This document shows, in pieces, positions 24,877 through 34,206 of a stretch of 64,000 bases of DNA. The DNA is from Prevotella sp. (GTDB lineage: Bacteria > Bacteroidota > Bacteroidia > Bacteroidales > Bacteroidaceae). Position 1 is the stretch's first letter. Every line of letters begins with the position of its first letter. The position numbers and the translations under genes are program-made. The stretch lies in the NCBI GenBank assembly GCA_016285075.1, contig JAEEQB010000012.1, forward strand, positions 1 through 64,000, read 5' to 3'. The notes beneath the pieces were generated by a model that searched no databases, was not told where the DNA came from, and saw only the letters and a program-made list of their open reading frames with translations.

Positions 24877-26376
24877 TTATTCATCTTCCAGAGGCACGGT
24901 GAAGTATCCCTTCTTGCCTGTGGGGTAGACACCCTGTATCCAAAGGACAGGCTCCTTGGACTTGGAAGCAGATTTCACGATGTCCTGCAGATCGTTGATG
25001 GTCTTGATGGAAGTGTCGTTCACACGCTGAATAATGAATCCCTGAGGAACGCCAGCATCCTTCAGTCTGCCTCCGCTGACTTTCGTCACTTGCAGGCCAT
25101 AACCAATGTTGAGCTGCTCTTTCTGTGAGTCGGTCACAGGACGGAATTGTCCGCCAAGAACATCGAGGTCGGCATCCTTCACCACCTTTGTGTTACCCTT
25201 CTCGTTCTTCAGAGTGAGGGAAGTGGTCTTCTTCTGCTTATTACGAAGGTAGGTAATGGTAATCTTGTCGCCAGGACGCTTCTGGGCAATGATGCCGGTC
25301 AAATCGCCGAACTTAGGCACTTTCTGGCCGTCGATATGAGTGATGACATCGCCTTCCTTCAAACCGGCATCAGCTGCAGCACCGTCCTCAATGACTTGGG
25401 CAATGTAGATACCCTCCATGGTGCCCAGGTCAACCTCGTTGCCCTTTTCTTTCTCAGCGTCAACATATACATTCACGTCAGAACCCTGAATACCGATCAT
25501 GGCACGCTGTACAGTACCGTATTTCTTGATATCGTCGACCACCTTGTTCATAATACTGGTTGGAATGGCAAAACCATAGCCGATGTTTGAACCCGTCTGT
25601 GAGTAAATCATGGCATTGATACCAATGAGCTGTCCGTTCACATTGACCAAAGCACCTCCTGAGTTACCCTGATTGATGGCAGCGTCGGTCTGAATCATGG
25701 AGGTTACCTTGCCAGGTTCCTGCATGGAACGGGCCTTGGCAGATACGATACCTGCGGTGACAGTGTTGTTCAGTCCGAGAGGATTGCCTACAGCCAGCAC
25801 CCATTCGCCAACCTTCACATCGTCAGAGTTGGCTATCTGAATGGCAGGCAGATTCTTCGCATCAATCTTGACAAGAGCCAGGTCGGTAGTGGCATCGGCA
25901 CCAATGATGCGTGCGGAATATTCCTTATTGTCGTTGAGGGTGACCAATAGTTCGTCTGCACCGTCAACCACGTGATTGTTGGTCACAATATAACCGTCGG
26001 CAGAAATGATAACTCCCGAACCAGCACCCACACGCTTCGGAGTCTGTACCTGACGCTGGCGTCGCTGTCCGTTACCCTGGCCACGACCAAAGAAACCACC
26101 GAAGGGGTCACTGAAGAAATCCTCGAACGGATCGCTGTATTCCACGGTCTGAACCTTTGAGTTCTGTGTGTTCTTAATATATACAACAGATGGAAGAGAC
26201 TTCTCTGCCGCGTATGTCAGGTCTACTGGCTGTCCGGCAGGCATAGAGGTGATAACTGGAGCCGAGCTCGGTTCCGGTGTGGCGGCGTTGGTCTTTGTAA
26301 AGGCTGCTACCGAGAAAACAATTGCTACTACTGCTGATGTAGGAACTGCAATGTTGATAATTTTTTTCATATCCAT
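24877..26376 (-). CDS. htrA: Periplasmic HtrA/DegP serine protease
   Basis: 499 residues: an N-terminal signal/membrane segment, a trypsin-like domain with the catalytic triad in TNNHVVDGA (His near 135), TTDLALVKID (Asp near 165) and QGNSGGALVN (Ser near 240), then two PDZ domains. A Gly/Arg/Gln-rich loop (FGRGQGNGQRRQRQ) precedes the protease core, as in DegP LA loops. It degrades or refolds misfolded envelope proteins. It is a single-gene unit with a promoter and a palindrome upstream. Confidence 0.95.
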   Translation of the reverse strand: MDMKKIINIAVPTSAVVAIVFSVAAFTKTNAATPEPSSAPVITSMPAGQPVDLTYAAEKSLPSVVYIKNTQNSKVQTVEYSDPFEDFFSDPFGGFFGRGQGNGQRRQRQVQTPKRVGAGSGVIISADGYIVTNNHVVDGADELLVTLNDNKEYSARIIGADATTDLALVKIDAKNLPAIQIANSDDVKVGEWVLAVGNPLGLNNTVTAGIVSAKARSMQEPGKVTSMIQTDAAINQGNSGGALVNVNGQLIGINAMIYSQTGSNIGYGFAIPTSIMNKVVDDIKKYGTVQRAMIGIQGSDVNVYVDAEKEKGNEVDLGTMEGIYIAQVIEDGAAADAGLKEGDVITHIDGQKVPKFGDLTGIIAQKRPGDKITITYLRNKQKKTTSLTLKNEKGNTKVVKDADLDVLGGQFRPVTDSQKEQLNIGYGLQVTKVSGGRLKDAGVPQGFIIQRVNDTSIKTINDLQDIVKSASKSKEPVLWIQGVYPTGKKGYFTVPLEDE

Positions 26377-26467
26377 ACTTTGTTAAATTTTAATAGTTGT
26401 CTGTTGTTTGATGTTTGTTGAAGTGTGCCATTCTGTCATTCGTCAGCGACACTTGCTTTTCGGGGTG

Positions 26468-26507
26468 CAAATTTAGGTGCATTTTTTCGCATTCTGACAA
26501 TTTGTCA
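26468..26507 (-). promoter_or_regulatory. htrA promoter and palindrome
   Basis: The -7 box TAAATTTG is at 26468-26475 on the minus strand, giving a leader of about 85 bases. The 13-bp palindrome TGACAATTTGTCA (26495-26507) sits about 20 bases upstream of it, over the -33 region, and could be an operator for an envelope-stress regulator. Confidence 0.5.
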
Positions 26508-26802
26508 TGTTTATTTGTCGCAATTTAACAATTCTCTTTCAGTCATTAACGCTCCTTTGCGATTAACATTTGAAATCTTAATTCATTGATAAAATTAAGA
26601 ATGTGGCGGTGTTTTAATTGCAGTATTTTAATTTAATGCGCTTTTTCTCCATTGGAGAGGTGATTTGTTTATGCTTTTTCCCTGTCTTTTGTCCGACACA
26701 TGTGGCATATGTATTTGTAAGTGTTGGGTGACAAATATTTCTAAATAACTGCATCCCGGCAAAAAAAGAAGCCGTTTCTTTGTTTTTGTGCAGAATTATT
26801 TG

Positions 26803-26810
26803 TAATTTTG
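26803..26810 (+). promoter_or_regulatory. -7 box TAATTTTG of rnpB
   Basis: A consensus plus-strand -7 element about 10 bases before the predicted 5' end of the RNase P RNA. The 300 bases further upstream (26510-26800) hold nothing else I can identify. Confidence 0.7.
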
Positions 26811-26821
26811 CACTTTGAAAA

Positions 26822-27236
26822 AAGAAACACTGCCCTGGTCTGCCGCTGGTGCCTGGAGTGCGCGAGAGGAAAGTCCGGGCAGCACAGGACGCCCCACTTC
26901 TGAAAGTAGAAGCTGCTGGTGACAGCAGGTGACGGTAGAAGAAAACAACCGCCCGGCATTTATTTATATTGTTCACTATATTATTTGTCGGGTAAGGGTG
27001 AGAAGGTGGTGTAAGAGACCACCAGGCGGCTGGTGACAGTCGTGCTGTACCGGCTGGGGGCTGCAAGTTCATGTATACCATCGACAGAGGGTTGTCCGCC
27101 CGAGGCTCCTGAAAGGGAATGGCGCGATGGAGGGTAGAATGCTTCAGCCATGGGGTGACTCATGGAGTAGATAAATGGCAGACGCTGGACATTTTTATGC
27201 CAGTACAGAACCCGGCTTATAGGGGCAGTGCTTCTT
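26822..27236 (+). ncRNA. rnpB: RNase P RNA, bacterial class A
   Basis: Contains the universal blocks GAGGAAAGTCCGGGC (near 26868) and ACAGAACCCGGCTTATAG (near 27205), plus the GAAAGGG and GGTAAGGGTG segments expected between them. The 5' AGAAACACTGCCC and 3' GGGCAGTGCTTCT ends pair to form helix P1, which sets the boundaries within a few bases. It processes the 5' ends of tRNA precursors. The length of about 415 is normal for Bacteroidetes. Protein-like frames on the opposite strand are chance. Confidence 0.95.
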
Positions 27237-27274
27237 TTATTCTAAAACTTTGAATGCCAATAAATGAACAGACT

Positions 27275-27880
27275 ATGAGATTTCTTGTTGTTTCTTCTTT
27301 CGTAGTTGCGGTCTTGCTGACATCCTGTGTAGATAACCGAAGGAATCCTGCTGACCTTCAGCACAAGATTGACAGTGTGATGGCACTTGAAAATGCAGAG
27401 CGATTGCGACTGCAGGGTATCAGGTTGGAGGATGATAATCCGATGAAGGCTTTTTATGACAGTCTGGCTCTACAACCATTGCCCGTTATGTGTACGGAGG
27501 ATTATATTGCTACATTACCGCGCTTTGTCAGCATACCTGATTATCTGACGGGAGTGCTTGAAATAAAAAGTGGATTGAATCCGTTGGCCATCTCCCTGCC
27601 CGAAAGCCTTGGCGCACGTCTGATGATGGTAGCTATTGACAATCGGGATGGAGATTATTCGCTGTGGCTCTATTCCTTGGATGATTACTATCTTCCTGTA
27701 GACAAGCTGCTTCTCTATTCCCCACACCAGGCAGCAAATGCTGAGACTCAGCAGCTATCTGACTGTATTATCAGCCGTGACTATGAGATCATTATCCGAG
27801 CGTACGACGAATCTACACGTAAGTTCTTACAGAAGGTGTATCACGTGAGTGATGGTCGTCTGTTCATTCAACAGAAATAG
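27275..27880 (+). CDS. Small lipoprotein of unknown function
   Basis: 201 residues from the Met at 27275 (MRFLVVSSFVVAVLLTSC), which gives a standard lipoprotein signal peptide with Cys at residue 18. Seven upstream codons in frame are polar and make a poorer start. The mature protein has a short helical N-terminus (DLQHKIDSVMALENAERLRL) and then beta-rich sequence with no known domain. It lies just below rnpB and converges on the minus-strand gene at 27887. I do not recognise the family. Confidence 0.75.
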   Translation: MRFLVVSSFVVAVLLTSCVDNRRNPADLQHKIDSVMALENAERLRLQGIRLEDDNPMKAFYDSLALQPLPVMCTEDYIATLPRFVSIPDYLTGVLEIKSGLNPLAISLPESLGARLMMVAIDNRDGDYSLWLYSLDDYYLPVDKLLLYSPHQAANAETQQLSDCIISRDYEIIIRAYDESTRKFLQKVYHVSDGRLFIQQK

Positions 27881-27886
27881 GCGTGT

Positions 27887-28327
27887 TCAGTTCTTCAGCA
27901 GTTTCTTGAAGAATTCGTCCAAGTCCTTGTCCAGATCAGCCATCAGCTCTGTGTCAATGATGACGGTATTGTCGTCCACTACATAGAGTTCTGCCTCATT
28001 CTCTTTATCGTCGTTTTCTAGAACGAAAGAATAAGGCTTAAGGATGGACATTTCATCTACCAGCTTTTTCTGATGTTCAATGGCTCTGCGCAAGGTGGTT
28101 GTGATTTGTTCGTAGAAGTTGTCTTCCTTGTTGTCTATCCACTGCTCCACCACACAACGCGTAATCTCCTGATCGTCATCGTCGAAGGCCATCAGTTCGC
28201 CAGTCTCCTGTGTCACGCGGATATGAATGTCAGTCAATTGTGTGGCATCCATGGTAGAAGGATACTTTTCGGCTATCTTTCTGATAGCCCGTTCTAGCTG
28301 TTGAAGGGCCTGTTCTGTAGCTTTCAT
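27887..28327 (-). CDS. Unknown acidic cytoplasmic protein
   Basis: 146 residues from the start at 28327 (MKATEQALQQLERAIRKIA). It is strongly acidic, with an N-terminal helix, a central DDDDQEITRCVVEQWID segment and a C-terminal LADLDKDLDEFFKKLL helix. No signal peptide. The frame is open to 28429 but the upstream part crosses the -7 box at 28354-28361, so the shorter form is chosen. No function can be assigned. It is divergent from the rseC-rnf operon. Confidence 0.75.
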   Translation of the reverse strand: MKATEQALQQLERAIRKIAEKYPSTMDATQLTDIHIRVTQETGELMAFDDDDQEITRCVVEQWIDNKEDNFYEQITTTLRRAIEHQKKLVDEMSILKPYSFVLENDDKENEAELYVVDDNTVIIDTELMADLDKDLDEFFKKLLKN

Positions 28328-28353
28328 CGTATTTGTTTTTCTCAATTCAGCCG

Positions 28354-28361
28354 CAAAAGTA
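28354..28361 (-). promoter_or_regulatory. -7 box TACTTTTG of the 146-residue gene
   Basis: A minus-strand consensus element 26 bases before the chosen ATG. It rules out the longer frame to 28429. Confidence 0.65.
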
Positions 28362-28446
28362 TAAAAAATGATTTGTAATCGCAAACGATTACGAGTTTTT
28401 TTTGAAAAAAAAATGAATATGCCCTCCACGATTCACTATTTATTTG

Positions 28447-28454
28447 TACCTTTG
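28447..28454 (+). promoter_or_regulatory. -7 box TACCTTTG of the rseC-rnf operon
   Basis: A plus-strand consensus element. It excludes the in-frame Met codons at 28368 and 28416 as starts of rseC and leaves 28482 or 28506. Confidence 0.7.
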
Positions 28455-28505
28455 CAAAGGAAAAAACAAGGCTTATGTCTCATGTCCTTGGGACTGCAAG
28501 AATCT

Positions 28506-28925
28506 ATGAGTAACAAGATTAGCCATTCTGGCGTGATAGAGAGTATAACTGACGGTTGCGTGAAAGTGCGCATCCTTCAGACTTCTGCCTGCGCAAGTTG
28601 CAAGGTGGCTGCCCACTGTCATGCTTCCGAGGCAAAGGTCAAGGTGGTTGATGTGTGTGGCGTTACTGACTCTTCAAACCTGTCAGTAGGTCAGTCTGTG
28701 GCTGTCAGCACTTCTGGCAACACTGCCAGCCGTGCACTTCTCTTGGGATATGGTTTGCCTTTTCTGCTGATGGTGGGTGTGCTGGTGGTTGTGCTCAGGC
28801 TCACGGACAATGAAGGTGCAGCAGCACTTTCCGCATTAGGGTCACTTATACCTTATTATTTCTTACTATGGATCCTGCGTGACCGCATTAGCCGTCAGGT
28901 GTCATTTGAATTGGAAGAATCTTAA
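28506..28925 (+). CDS. rseC: RseC/MucC-like protein
   Basis: 139 residues from MSNKISHSGVIESITDG; an alternative start lies 8 codons upstream. Four Cys in CASCKVAAHCHA (one in a redox-like CxxC) are followed by a beta domain and two membrane helices (LLGYGLPFLLMVGVLVVVLR and LIPYYFLLWIL). In Bacteroidetes this gene routinely heads the rnf operon, and in other bacteria RseC/SoxR-reducing system proteins link Rnf-type complexes to redox regulation. It lies 27 bases before rnfB. Confidence 0.87.
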   Translation: MSNKISHSGVIESITDGCVKVRILQTSACASCKVAAHCHASEAKVKVVDVCGVTDSSNLSVGQSVAVSTSGNTASRALLLGYGLPFLLMVGVLVVVLRLTDNEGAAALSALGSLIPYYFLLWILRDRISRQVSFELEES

Positions 28926-28952
28926 AAAACAAACAAATAAACAAAAGCTATT

Positions 28953-29852
28953 ATGAATTTCATTTTGATTGCAGTGATTGTACTTGGAGCAATAGGCCTG
29001 ATAGCAGCCCTTGTGCTGTACCTTTGCTCTAAGAAGTTCGCTGTCTATGAAGATCCCCGTATTAGCAAGGTTAACGCACTGCTACCCGGTGCAAACTGTG
29101 GTGGATGTGGTTTCCCGGGCTGCGGAGGAATGGCCGATGCACTTGTCAAAGGTGCCGATGCAGGCAGCCTTGACGGACTGTTCTGTCCTGTAGGCGGCCA
29201 GGATGTGATGGGGCAGGTGGCCGACCTGTTAGGAATGGCCATAGCCAACGGTGAACCTAAAGTGGCTGTGGTGAGATGTCATGGCACATGTGAGCTACGT
29301 CCGAAGATTGCCCAGTATGCAGGCCTGCGTACTTGTGCAGCCATGCATGCCTGTGGTGCCGGCGAGACAGCCTGCGGCTTTGGTTGCCTGGGGTGTGGCG
29401 ATTGTGTGGAAGCCTGCCAGTTTGATTCTATTCACATCAATCCTGAGACGGGCCTTCCGGAAGTCGACGAAGACAAGTGTACTGCCTGCGGTGCTTGTAC
29501 AAAAGCCTGCCCACGCAATATCATTGAGTTGCGCAAGAAAGGGCCGAAGGGTAGGAGAGTGTTCGTCAGCTGTGTCAATAAAGACAAGGGAGCTGTTTCC
29601 ATGAAAGCCTGTAAGGTTAGCTGCATCGGATGTGGCAAGTGCGAGAAGGAATGTCCGTTCGGTGCCATATCTGTTGAAAACAACTATTCTTACATCGATC
29701 CCGACAAGTGCCGTCTCTGCCGTAAATGTGAGAAGGTTTGTCCTACCCATGCCATTGTGGCTGTGAACTTCCCGGCTCCCAAGCCCAAACCAGAAGCTCC
29801 GGAATCAACGGGTGCTTCGTCTAATGATCAAAAGAAGGAGGAGAACGCATGA
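28953..29852 (+). CDS. rnfB: Rnf complex subunit B, iron-sulfur protein
   Basis: 299 residues: one N-terminal membrane helix, a 4Fe-4S motif of the NCGGCGFPGCGGMADAL type (near 47-62), then ferredoxin-type Cys clusters (CLGCGDCVEACQF, CTACGACTKACP, CIGCGKCEKECP, CRLCRKCEKVCP). It accepts electrons from ferredoxin and passes them into the membrane complex. The tail is Pro/Lys-rich. The stop overlaps the rnfC start by 4 bases. Confidence 0.95.
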   Translation: MNFILIAVIVLGAIGLIAALVLYLCSKKFAVYEDPRISKVNALLPGANCGGCGFPGCGGMADALVKGADAGSLDGLFCPVGGQDVMGQVADLLGMAIANGEPKVAVVRCHGTCELRPKIAQYAGLRTCAAMHACGAGETACGFGCLGCGDCVEACQFDSIHINPETGLPEVDEDKCTACGACTKACPRNIIELRKKGPKGRRVFVSCVNKDKGAVSMKACKVSCIGCGKCEKECPFGAISVENNYSYIDPDKCRLCRKCEKVCPTHAIVAVNFPAPKPKPEAPESTGASSNDQKKEENA

Positions 29853-31216
29853 ATATCAGAACATTTCGCATAGGTGGCGTACACCCCGAAGAAAACAAAT
29901 TGACCCATGAGTCAAAGACCCAGGTGGCATCTCTGCCGAAGCAGGCCTTCTTTCCCTTGAGCCAGCATATCGGTGCCCCTGCAAAGCCTGTTGTCCAGAA
30001 AGGAGACTCCGTGAAGGTTGGTACGCTTATTGCCGAGGCTGGTGGCTTTGTCTCGGCTCCGATCTATTCGTCGGTCAGTGGTAAGGTGTTCAAGATTGAT
30101 ACAGCCATTGACGCTACAGGTTATCGTAAGCCTGTTATTATCATTAATGTGGAGGGTGATGAATGGGAAGAGTCCATCGACCGCTCACCCAAGTTGGAAA
30201 CAGTGGCGGAGCATCCGGAGCTGACACCAGAGGAAATCATCAACCGAGTCAAAGAAGCCGGAGTGACGGGTATGGGAGGTGCTGGTTTCCCCACCTTCAT
30301 CAAGCTTACTCCACCGCCGACAGCCAAGGCTGAATGTGTGATTATCAATGCCGTGGAGTGTGAGCCTTACATCACTGCAGACTACAGGCTGATGATGGAG
30401 AAGGCTGACGAAATACTTGTTGGTTTGGAACTGCTGATGATAGCAGCCAAAGTAAAAACAGGTTACATCGGCATAGAGACCAACAAGCCTGCTGCCATAG
30501 AACTGCTGACCAGTAAATGTGCTGAGGTGTTTGGTAAGACTGACTATCAGGTAGAGGTTGTCCCATTGAAGCAACGCTATCCGCAAGGCGGTGAAAAGCA
30601 GCTTGTCGATGCAGTGATACGCCGTCAGGTGCCTGCTCCGCCAGCCATTCCTGTCAACGTTGGAGCAATTGTTCAAAACGTAGGTACTGCCTATGCTGTG
30701 TATGAGGCAGTTATGAAGCATAAGCCGCTTTTCGAGCGCTATACAACAGTGACAGGAAAACGCTTGTCTTCCCCTGGTAACTTCCTCGTTCGTATGGGTA
30801 CGCCGATGAAGGATCTGATAGATGCCTGTGGTGGCATGCCGGAAGGCGACAACAAACTGCTGGCAGGTGGCCCAATGATGGGTAAGGCCTTGACTTCCGT
30901 CGAGGTGCCTATCTGTAAAGGAACCAACTCTGTGACCATTCTCAGTGGCGAGGATGCCGTGCGCAAAGAGCCTGAGCCCTGTATCCGCTGTGCCAAATGT
31001 GTAGGTGCCTGCCCCATGGGTCTGGAGCCTTACTTGTTGGCCAAATTGTCGGCTTTCAAGAATTGGGAGAAGTGTGAGCAGGAAGACATTACTTCCTGTA
31101 TAGAGTGTGGCTCATGTCAGTTTACCTGCCCAGCCCACCGCCCGCTGCTCGACAATATACGCCTTGGCAAGAGTACTGTTATGGGAATCATACGCAGCCG
31201 TGCTGCAAAAAAGTAA
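29849..31216 (+). CDS. rnfC: Rnf complex subunit C, NADH/FMN-binding iron-sulfur protein
   Basis: 455 residues. A Gly-rich nucleotide-binding part (VTGMGGAGFPTFIKL near 140 and NAVECEPYITADYRLM) is followed by an SLBB-like region and two 4Fe-4S motifs, CIRCAKCVGACPMGLEP and CIECGSCQFTCPAHRPLLD. This is the peripheral subunit where NAD is reduced. The usual long C-terminal repeats of some proteobacterial RnfC are absent, as in other Bacteroidetes. Confidence 0.95.
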   Translation: MNIRTFRIGGVHPEENKLTHESKTQVASLPKQAFFPLSQHIGAPAKPVVQKGDSVKVGTLIAEAGGFVSAPIYSSVSGKVFKIDTAIDATGYRKPVIIINVEGDEWEESIDRSPKLETVAEHPELTPEEIINRVKEAGVTGMGGAGFPTFIKLTPPPTAKAECVIINAVECEPYITADYRLMMEKADEILVGLELLMIAAKVKTGYIGIETNKPAAIELLTSKCAEVFGKTDYQVEVVPLKQRYPQGGEKQLVDAVIRRQVPAPPAIPVNVGAIVQNVGTAYAVYEAVMKHKPLFERYTTVTGKRLSSPGNFLVRMGTPMKDLIDACGGMPEGDNKLLAGGPMMGKALTSVEVPICKGTNSVTILSGEDAVRKEPEPCIRCAKCVGACPMGLEPYLLAKLSAFKNWEKCEQEDITSCIECGSCQFTCPAHRPLLDNIRLGKSTVMGIIRSRAAKK

Positions 31217-31247
31217 AAAGGTAAAAGTAAAAAGGAAAATTAATACA

Positions 31248-32252
31248 ATGGGAAAATTGATTGTTTCTCTTTCGCCACATGCTCATGGAACCGACACTGT
31301 CGAGCGCAATATGTATGGCGTTATCATCGCTTTGCTGCCAGCGTTGCTCGTGTCGTTCTACTATTTCGGCATAGGGTCGGCCATTGTGTGTCTGACCAGT
31401 GTGGCAGCCTGCGTATTCTTTGAGTGGGCTATCAATAAATATGTATTAGGTAATGAGCGCTGCACCGTGCTCGATGGTTCTGCAGCCCTGACAGGTCTGC
31501 TCTTAGGCATGAACCTGCCTTCTAATCTGCCTGTATGGATTATCCTGATTGGCGCTCTCTTTGCCATCGGAGTCGGCAAGATGACTTTCGGAGGTCTCGG
31601 GCAGAATATCTTCAATCCTGCACTCGTAGGACGTTGTGCCCTGCTCGTGGCCTTTCCTGCACAGATGACCTCATGGCCAGTGGCAGGACAACTCACCAGT
31701 TATCTGGATGCAGAAACGGGTGCCACTCCGCTTTCCATCATGAAGACTGCCATCAAAGAGGGTGATCCCTCCGTGCTCCAGCAGCTTCCCGACTCATTGT
31801 CGTTGCTGTTGGGTGACCATTCGTTGGCAGGAGGTGCCGGTACCATCGGCGAGGTCTGTGCTCTGGCGCTGCTCATTGGCCTGGCATATATGCTTTGGAA
31901 GAAGATTATTACGTGGCATATCCCCGTGAGCATCATAGCAACGGTATTCGTGTTCTCAGGTCTGATGCATCTGGCTAACCCCATCTATGCCGATCCTCTT
32001 TCAGAGATACTGAGCGGTGGACTGATGCTGGGTGCCATTTTCATGGCAACCGATTATGTCACCTCACCTATGACTCCGAAGGGACAGCTGATCTACGGCG
32101 TCTCCATCGGCCTGCTCACCATCATTATCCGTAACTGGGGTGCCTATCCCGAGGGTATGTCGTTCGCCATTCTCATTATGAACGCATTTACTCCGTTGAT
32201 TAACAATTATGTGAAACCCAAGCGTTTTGGAGAAGTGCCTGAAAAGAAGTAG
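31248..32252 (+). CDS. rnfD: Rnf complex subunit D, membrane flavoprotein
   Basis: 334 residues from MGKLIVSLSPHAHGTD. A longer frame to 31107 lies inside rnfC and is rejected. It has about eight to ten membrane helices and a covalent-FMN attachment motif TGATPLS near residue 165. The short leader is rich in AAAAGGTAAAAG-type sequence, as is the gap before the GH57 gene. It is part of the ion-translocating core with RnfA and RnfE. Confidence 0.94.
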   Translation: MGKLIVSLSPHAHGTDTVERNMYGVIIALLPALLVSFYYFGIGSAIVCLTSVAACVFFEWAINKYVLGNERCTVLDGSAALTGLLLGMNLPSNLPVWIILIGALFAIGVGKMTFGGLGQNIFNPALVGRCALLVAFPAQMTSWPVAGQLTSYLDAETGATPLSIMKTAIKEGDPSVLQQLPDSLSLLLGDHSLAGGAGTIGEVCALALLIGLAYMLWKKIITWHIPVSIIATVFVFSGLMHLANPIYADPLSEILSGGLMLGAIFMATDYVTSPMTPKGQLIYGVSIGLLTIIIRNWGAYPEGMSFAILIMNAFTPLINNYVKPKRFGEVPEKK

Positions 32253-32316
32253 TTCTTTGCAAACGAACCGTCCCCCCCTGTGGGTCGGGCAAAAGAAGTT
32301 TAGAAGAATAGAAGAT

Positions 32317-32943
32317 ATGAAGAAATTAGAATCATCTTTAACGAATATGGTGCTGGTACTCACAGGAGTGGCAGTGGTGATGGGTGGTATCCTTGCTTAC
32401 GTGAACCACCTTACTGAGGGTCCTATCCAGCAGCAGAAGGCGAAGGTGCTGGCCGATGGCATTAAGGCGGTAATGGCCTGCAATGATGTAACGGTTGCCA
32501 GTACAGATACCGTCTGCCAGACCGATGCAAAGGGTAAGGAGCTTACCTATACCATCTATCAGACCAAGGATGCCCAAGGCAATGATCTCGGTGCAGCAGT
32601 AGAAAGCACTACAGGAGGATTCGGCGGCGACCTGAAAATACTTGTGGGTTTCGACCCTGAGGGTAAGATCCTTGGTTATACGCTTTTGGAACATGCTGAG
32701 ACTCCCGGCTTGGGTGCCAAGGCCGACAAGTGGTTCCAGAAAGGTGAGAAAGGCGACATCATCGGCAAGGATCCCAAGGAAAAGCTGACTGTGTCAAAGG
32801 ATGGCGGACAGGTGGATGCCATCACTGCTTCTACTATTACCAGCCGTGCTTTCCTGCTTGCTGTGAACAATGCATACAATGCCTATAAGGCAACTCCTGC
32901 TACTGACGGTGAGACCGGTGCAACCAAGCAGACAGAACAATAA
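32317..32943 (+). CDS. rnfG: Rnf complex subunit G, FMN-binding
   Basis: 208 residues from MKKLESSLTNMVLVLTG, with one N-terminal membrane helix and a periplasmic FMN-binding domain. The covalent-FMN site reads AITASTITSRA, with Ala where many homologues have Gly in SGAT. The acceptor Thr is kept, so flavin attachment is still expected. The longer frame to 32227 overlaps rnfD out of frame and is rejected. Confidence 0.93.
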   Translation: MKKLESSLTNMVLVLTGVAVVMGGILAYVNHLTEGPIQQQKAKVLADGIKAVMACNDVTVASTDTVCQTDAKGKELTYTIYQTKDAQGNDLGAAVESTTGGFGGDLKILVGFDPEGKILGYTLLEHAETPGLGAKADKWFQKGEKGDIIGKDPKEKLTVSKDGGQVDAITASTITSRAFLLAVNNAYNAYKATPATDGETGATKQTEQ

Positions 32944-32966
32944 TAATGAACTATGATTTTTGAATT

Positions 32967-33551
32967 ATGAATTATATCAATATTATCAAGAATGGTATCG
33001 TCAAGGAGAACCCTACGTTCGTCTTGATGCTGGGTATGTGTCCTACGCTGGCCACAACCACCAGTGCCGTTAACGGTATGGCGATGGGTCTGGCCACGAT
33101 GGCTGTTCTCATCTGCACCAACGTTGTGATATCCCTGCTGAAGAGTCTTACGCCCGATAAAGTGCGCATACCGGTTTTCATTGTCGTGATTGCCGCCTTC
33201 GTTACTATCCTTCAGATGGTCATCAAGGCTTTTCTGCCTGACATTGACGCAGCCTTGGGACTCTTCATCCCTCTGATCGTGGTCAACTGCATTATCCTTG
33301 GTCGTGCCGAGGCCTTTGCTGCCAAGCAGAGCCCTGTGGCATCGCTGTTCGACGGCATTGGCATTGGTCTGGGCTTTACATTGGGCTTGACGCTGCTCGG
33401 CATTGTACGCGAGGTATTGGGCTCTGGTTCCATTTTCGGATTCACCCTGTTGCCCGAGACCTATAATATCCTGCTCTTCGTGCTGCCTCCGGGTGCTTTC
33501 ATTACTTTGGGATTCCTCATTGCCATTGTGAATAAGCTGCGCAAGGCGTAA
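32967..33551 (+). CDS. rnfE: Rnf complex subunit E
   Basis: 194 residues, six membrane helices, starting MNYINIIKNGIVKENPTFVL. It carries the family NPTFVLMLGMCPTLA segment, whose Cys takes part in the membrane iron-sulfur centre shared with RnfA. Homologous to NqrD. Located 23 bases after rnfG. Confidence 0.95.
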   Translation: MNYINIIKNGIVKENPTFVLMLGMCPTLATTTSAVNGMAMGLATMAVLICTNVVISLLKSLTPDKVRIPVFIVVIAAFVTILQMVIKAFLPDIDAALGLFIPLIVVNCIILGRAEAFAAKQSPVASLFDGIGIGLGFTLGLTLLGIVREVLGSGSIFGFTLLPETYNILLFVLPPGAFITLGFLIAIVNKLRKA

Positions 33552-33587
33552 TTATCAATTCTCAATTTTAAAAATCTCAATTGAGTT

Positions 33588-34190
33588 ATGGAATATATAC
33601 TGATTTTCATTAGTGCCATCTTCGTCAATAACATCATCCTGGCGCAGTTCCTTGGCATTTGCCCGTTCCTCGGTGTTTCTAAGAAGATCGATACGTCGTT
33701 GGGTATGTCGGCAGCCGTGGCCTTTGTGATGACTTTAGCCACTATCGTCACATGGCTTGTGCAGAAATACGTTTTGGAAGCCTTTGGTCTGGAATACTTG
33801 CAGACCATCGCCTTCATCCTCGTCATAGCCTCTCTGGTTCAGATGGTTGAGATAGTCCTGAAGAAGGTGTCTCCTGCCCTCTATCAGGCTCTGGGCATCT
33901 TCCTTCCGCTCATCACCACCAACTGTGCTGTCCTGGGTGTAGCCATTCTGGTCATTCAGAAGGACTTCAACCTCTTACAGTCTGTTGTCTATGCCTTCTC
34001 TACAGCCATTGGCTTTGGCTTGGCAATGACAGTCTTTGCAGGCATGCGTGAACAGCTTGAGATGGCTGCCATTCCCAAGGGTATGCGTGGAATGGCTATC
34101 GTTCTCGTCTCTGCCGGTCTGCTGAGCCTTGCTTTCATGGGCTTCTCAGGCGTTGACGGAGGACTGCGTACACTGTTCGGGCTTGACTGA
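33588..34190 (+). CDS. rnfA: Rnf complex subunit A
   Basis: 200 residues, six membrane helices, starting MEYILIFISAIFVNNIILAQ, with the conserved LGICPFLGVSKK Cys motif and a second Cys in ITTNCAVLGVA. Homologous to NqrE, and with RnfE it forms the ion-pumping core. Last gene of the operon, followed after about 15 bases by a strong hairpin. Confidence 0.95.
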   Translation: MEYILIFISAIFVNNIILAQFLGICPFLGVSKKIDTSLGMSAAVAFVMTLATIVTWLVQKYVLEAFGLEYLQTIAFILVIASLVQMVEIVLKKVSPALYQALGIFLPLITTNCAVLGVAILVIQKDFNLLQSVVYAFSTAIGFGLAMTVFAGMREQLEMAAIPKGMRGMAIVLVSAGLLSLAFMGFSGVDGGLRTLFGLD

Positions 34191-34206
34191 TTTATCCCTT
34201 TATTGT

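Noticed and set aside
26614..27163. Minus-strand open frames of 60-155 codons
   Set aside because: They lie over the RNase P RNA gene and its promoter; composition is not protein-like and the RNA motifs explain the sequence.
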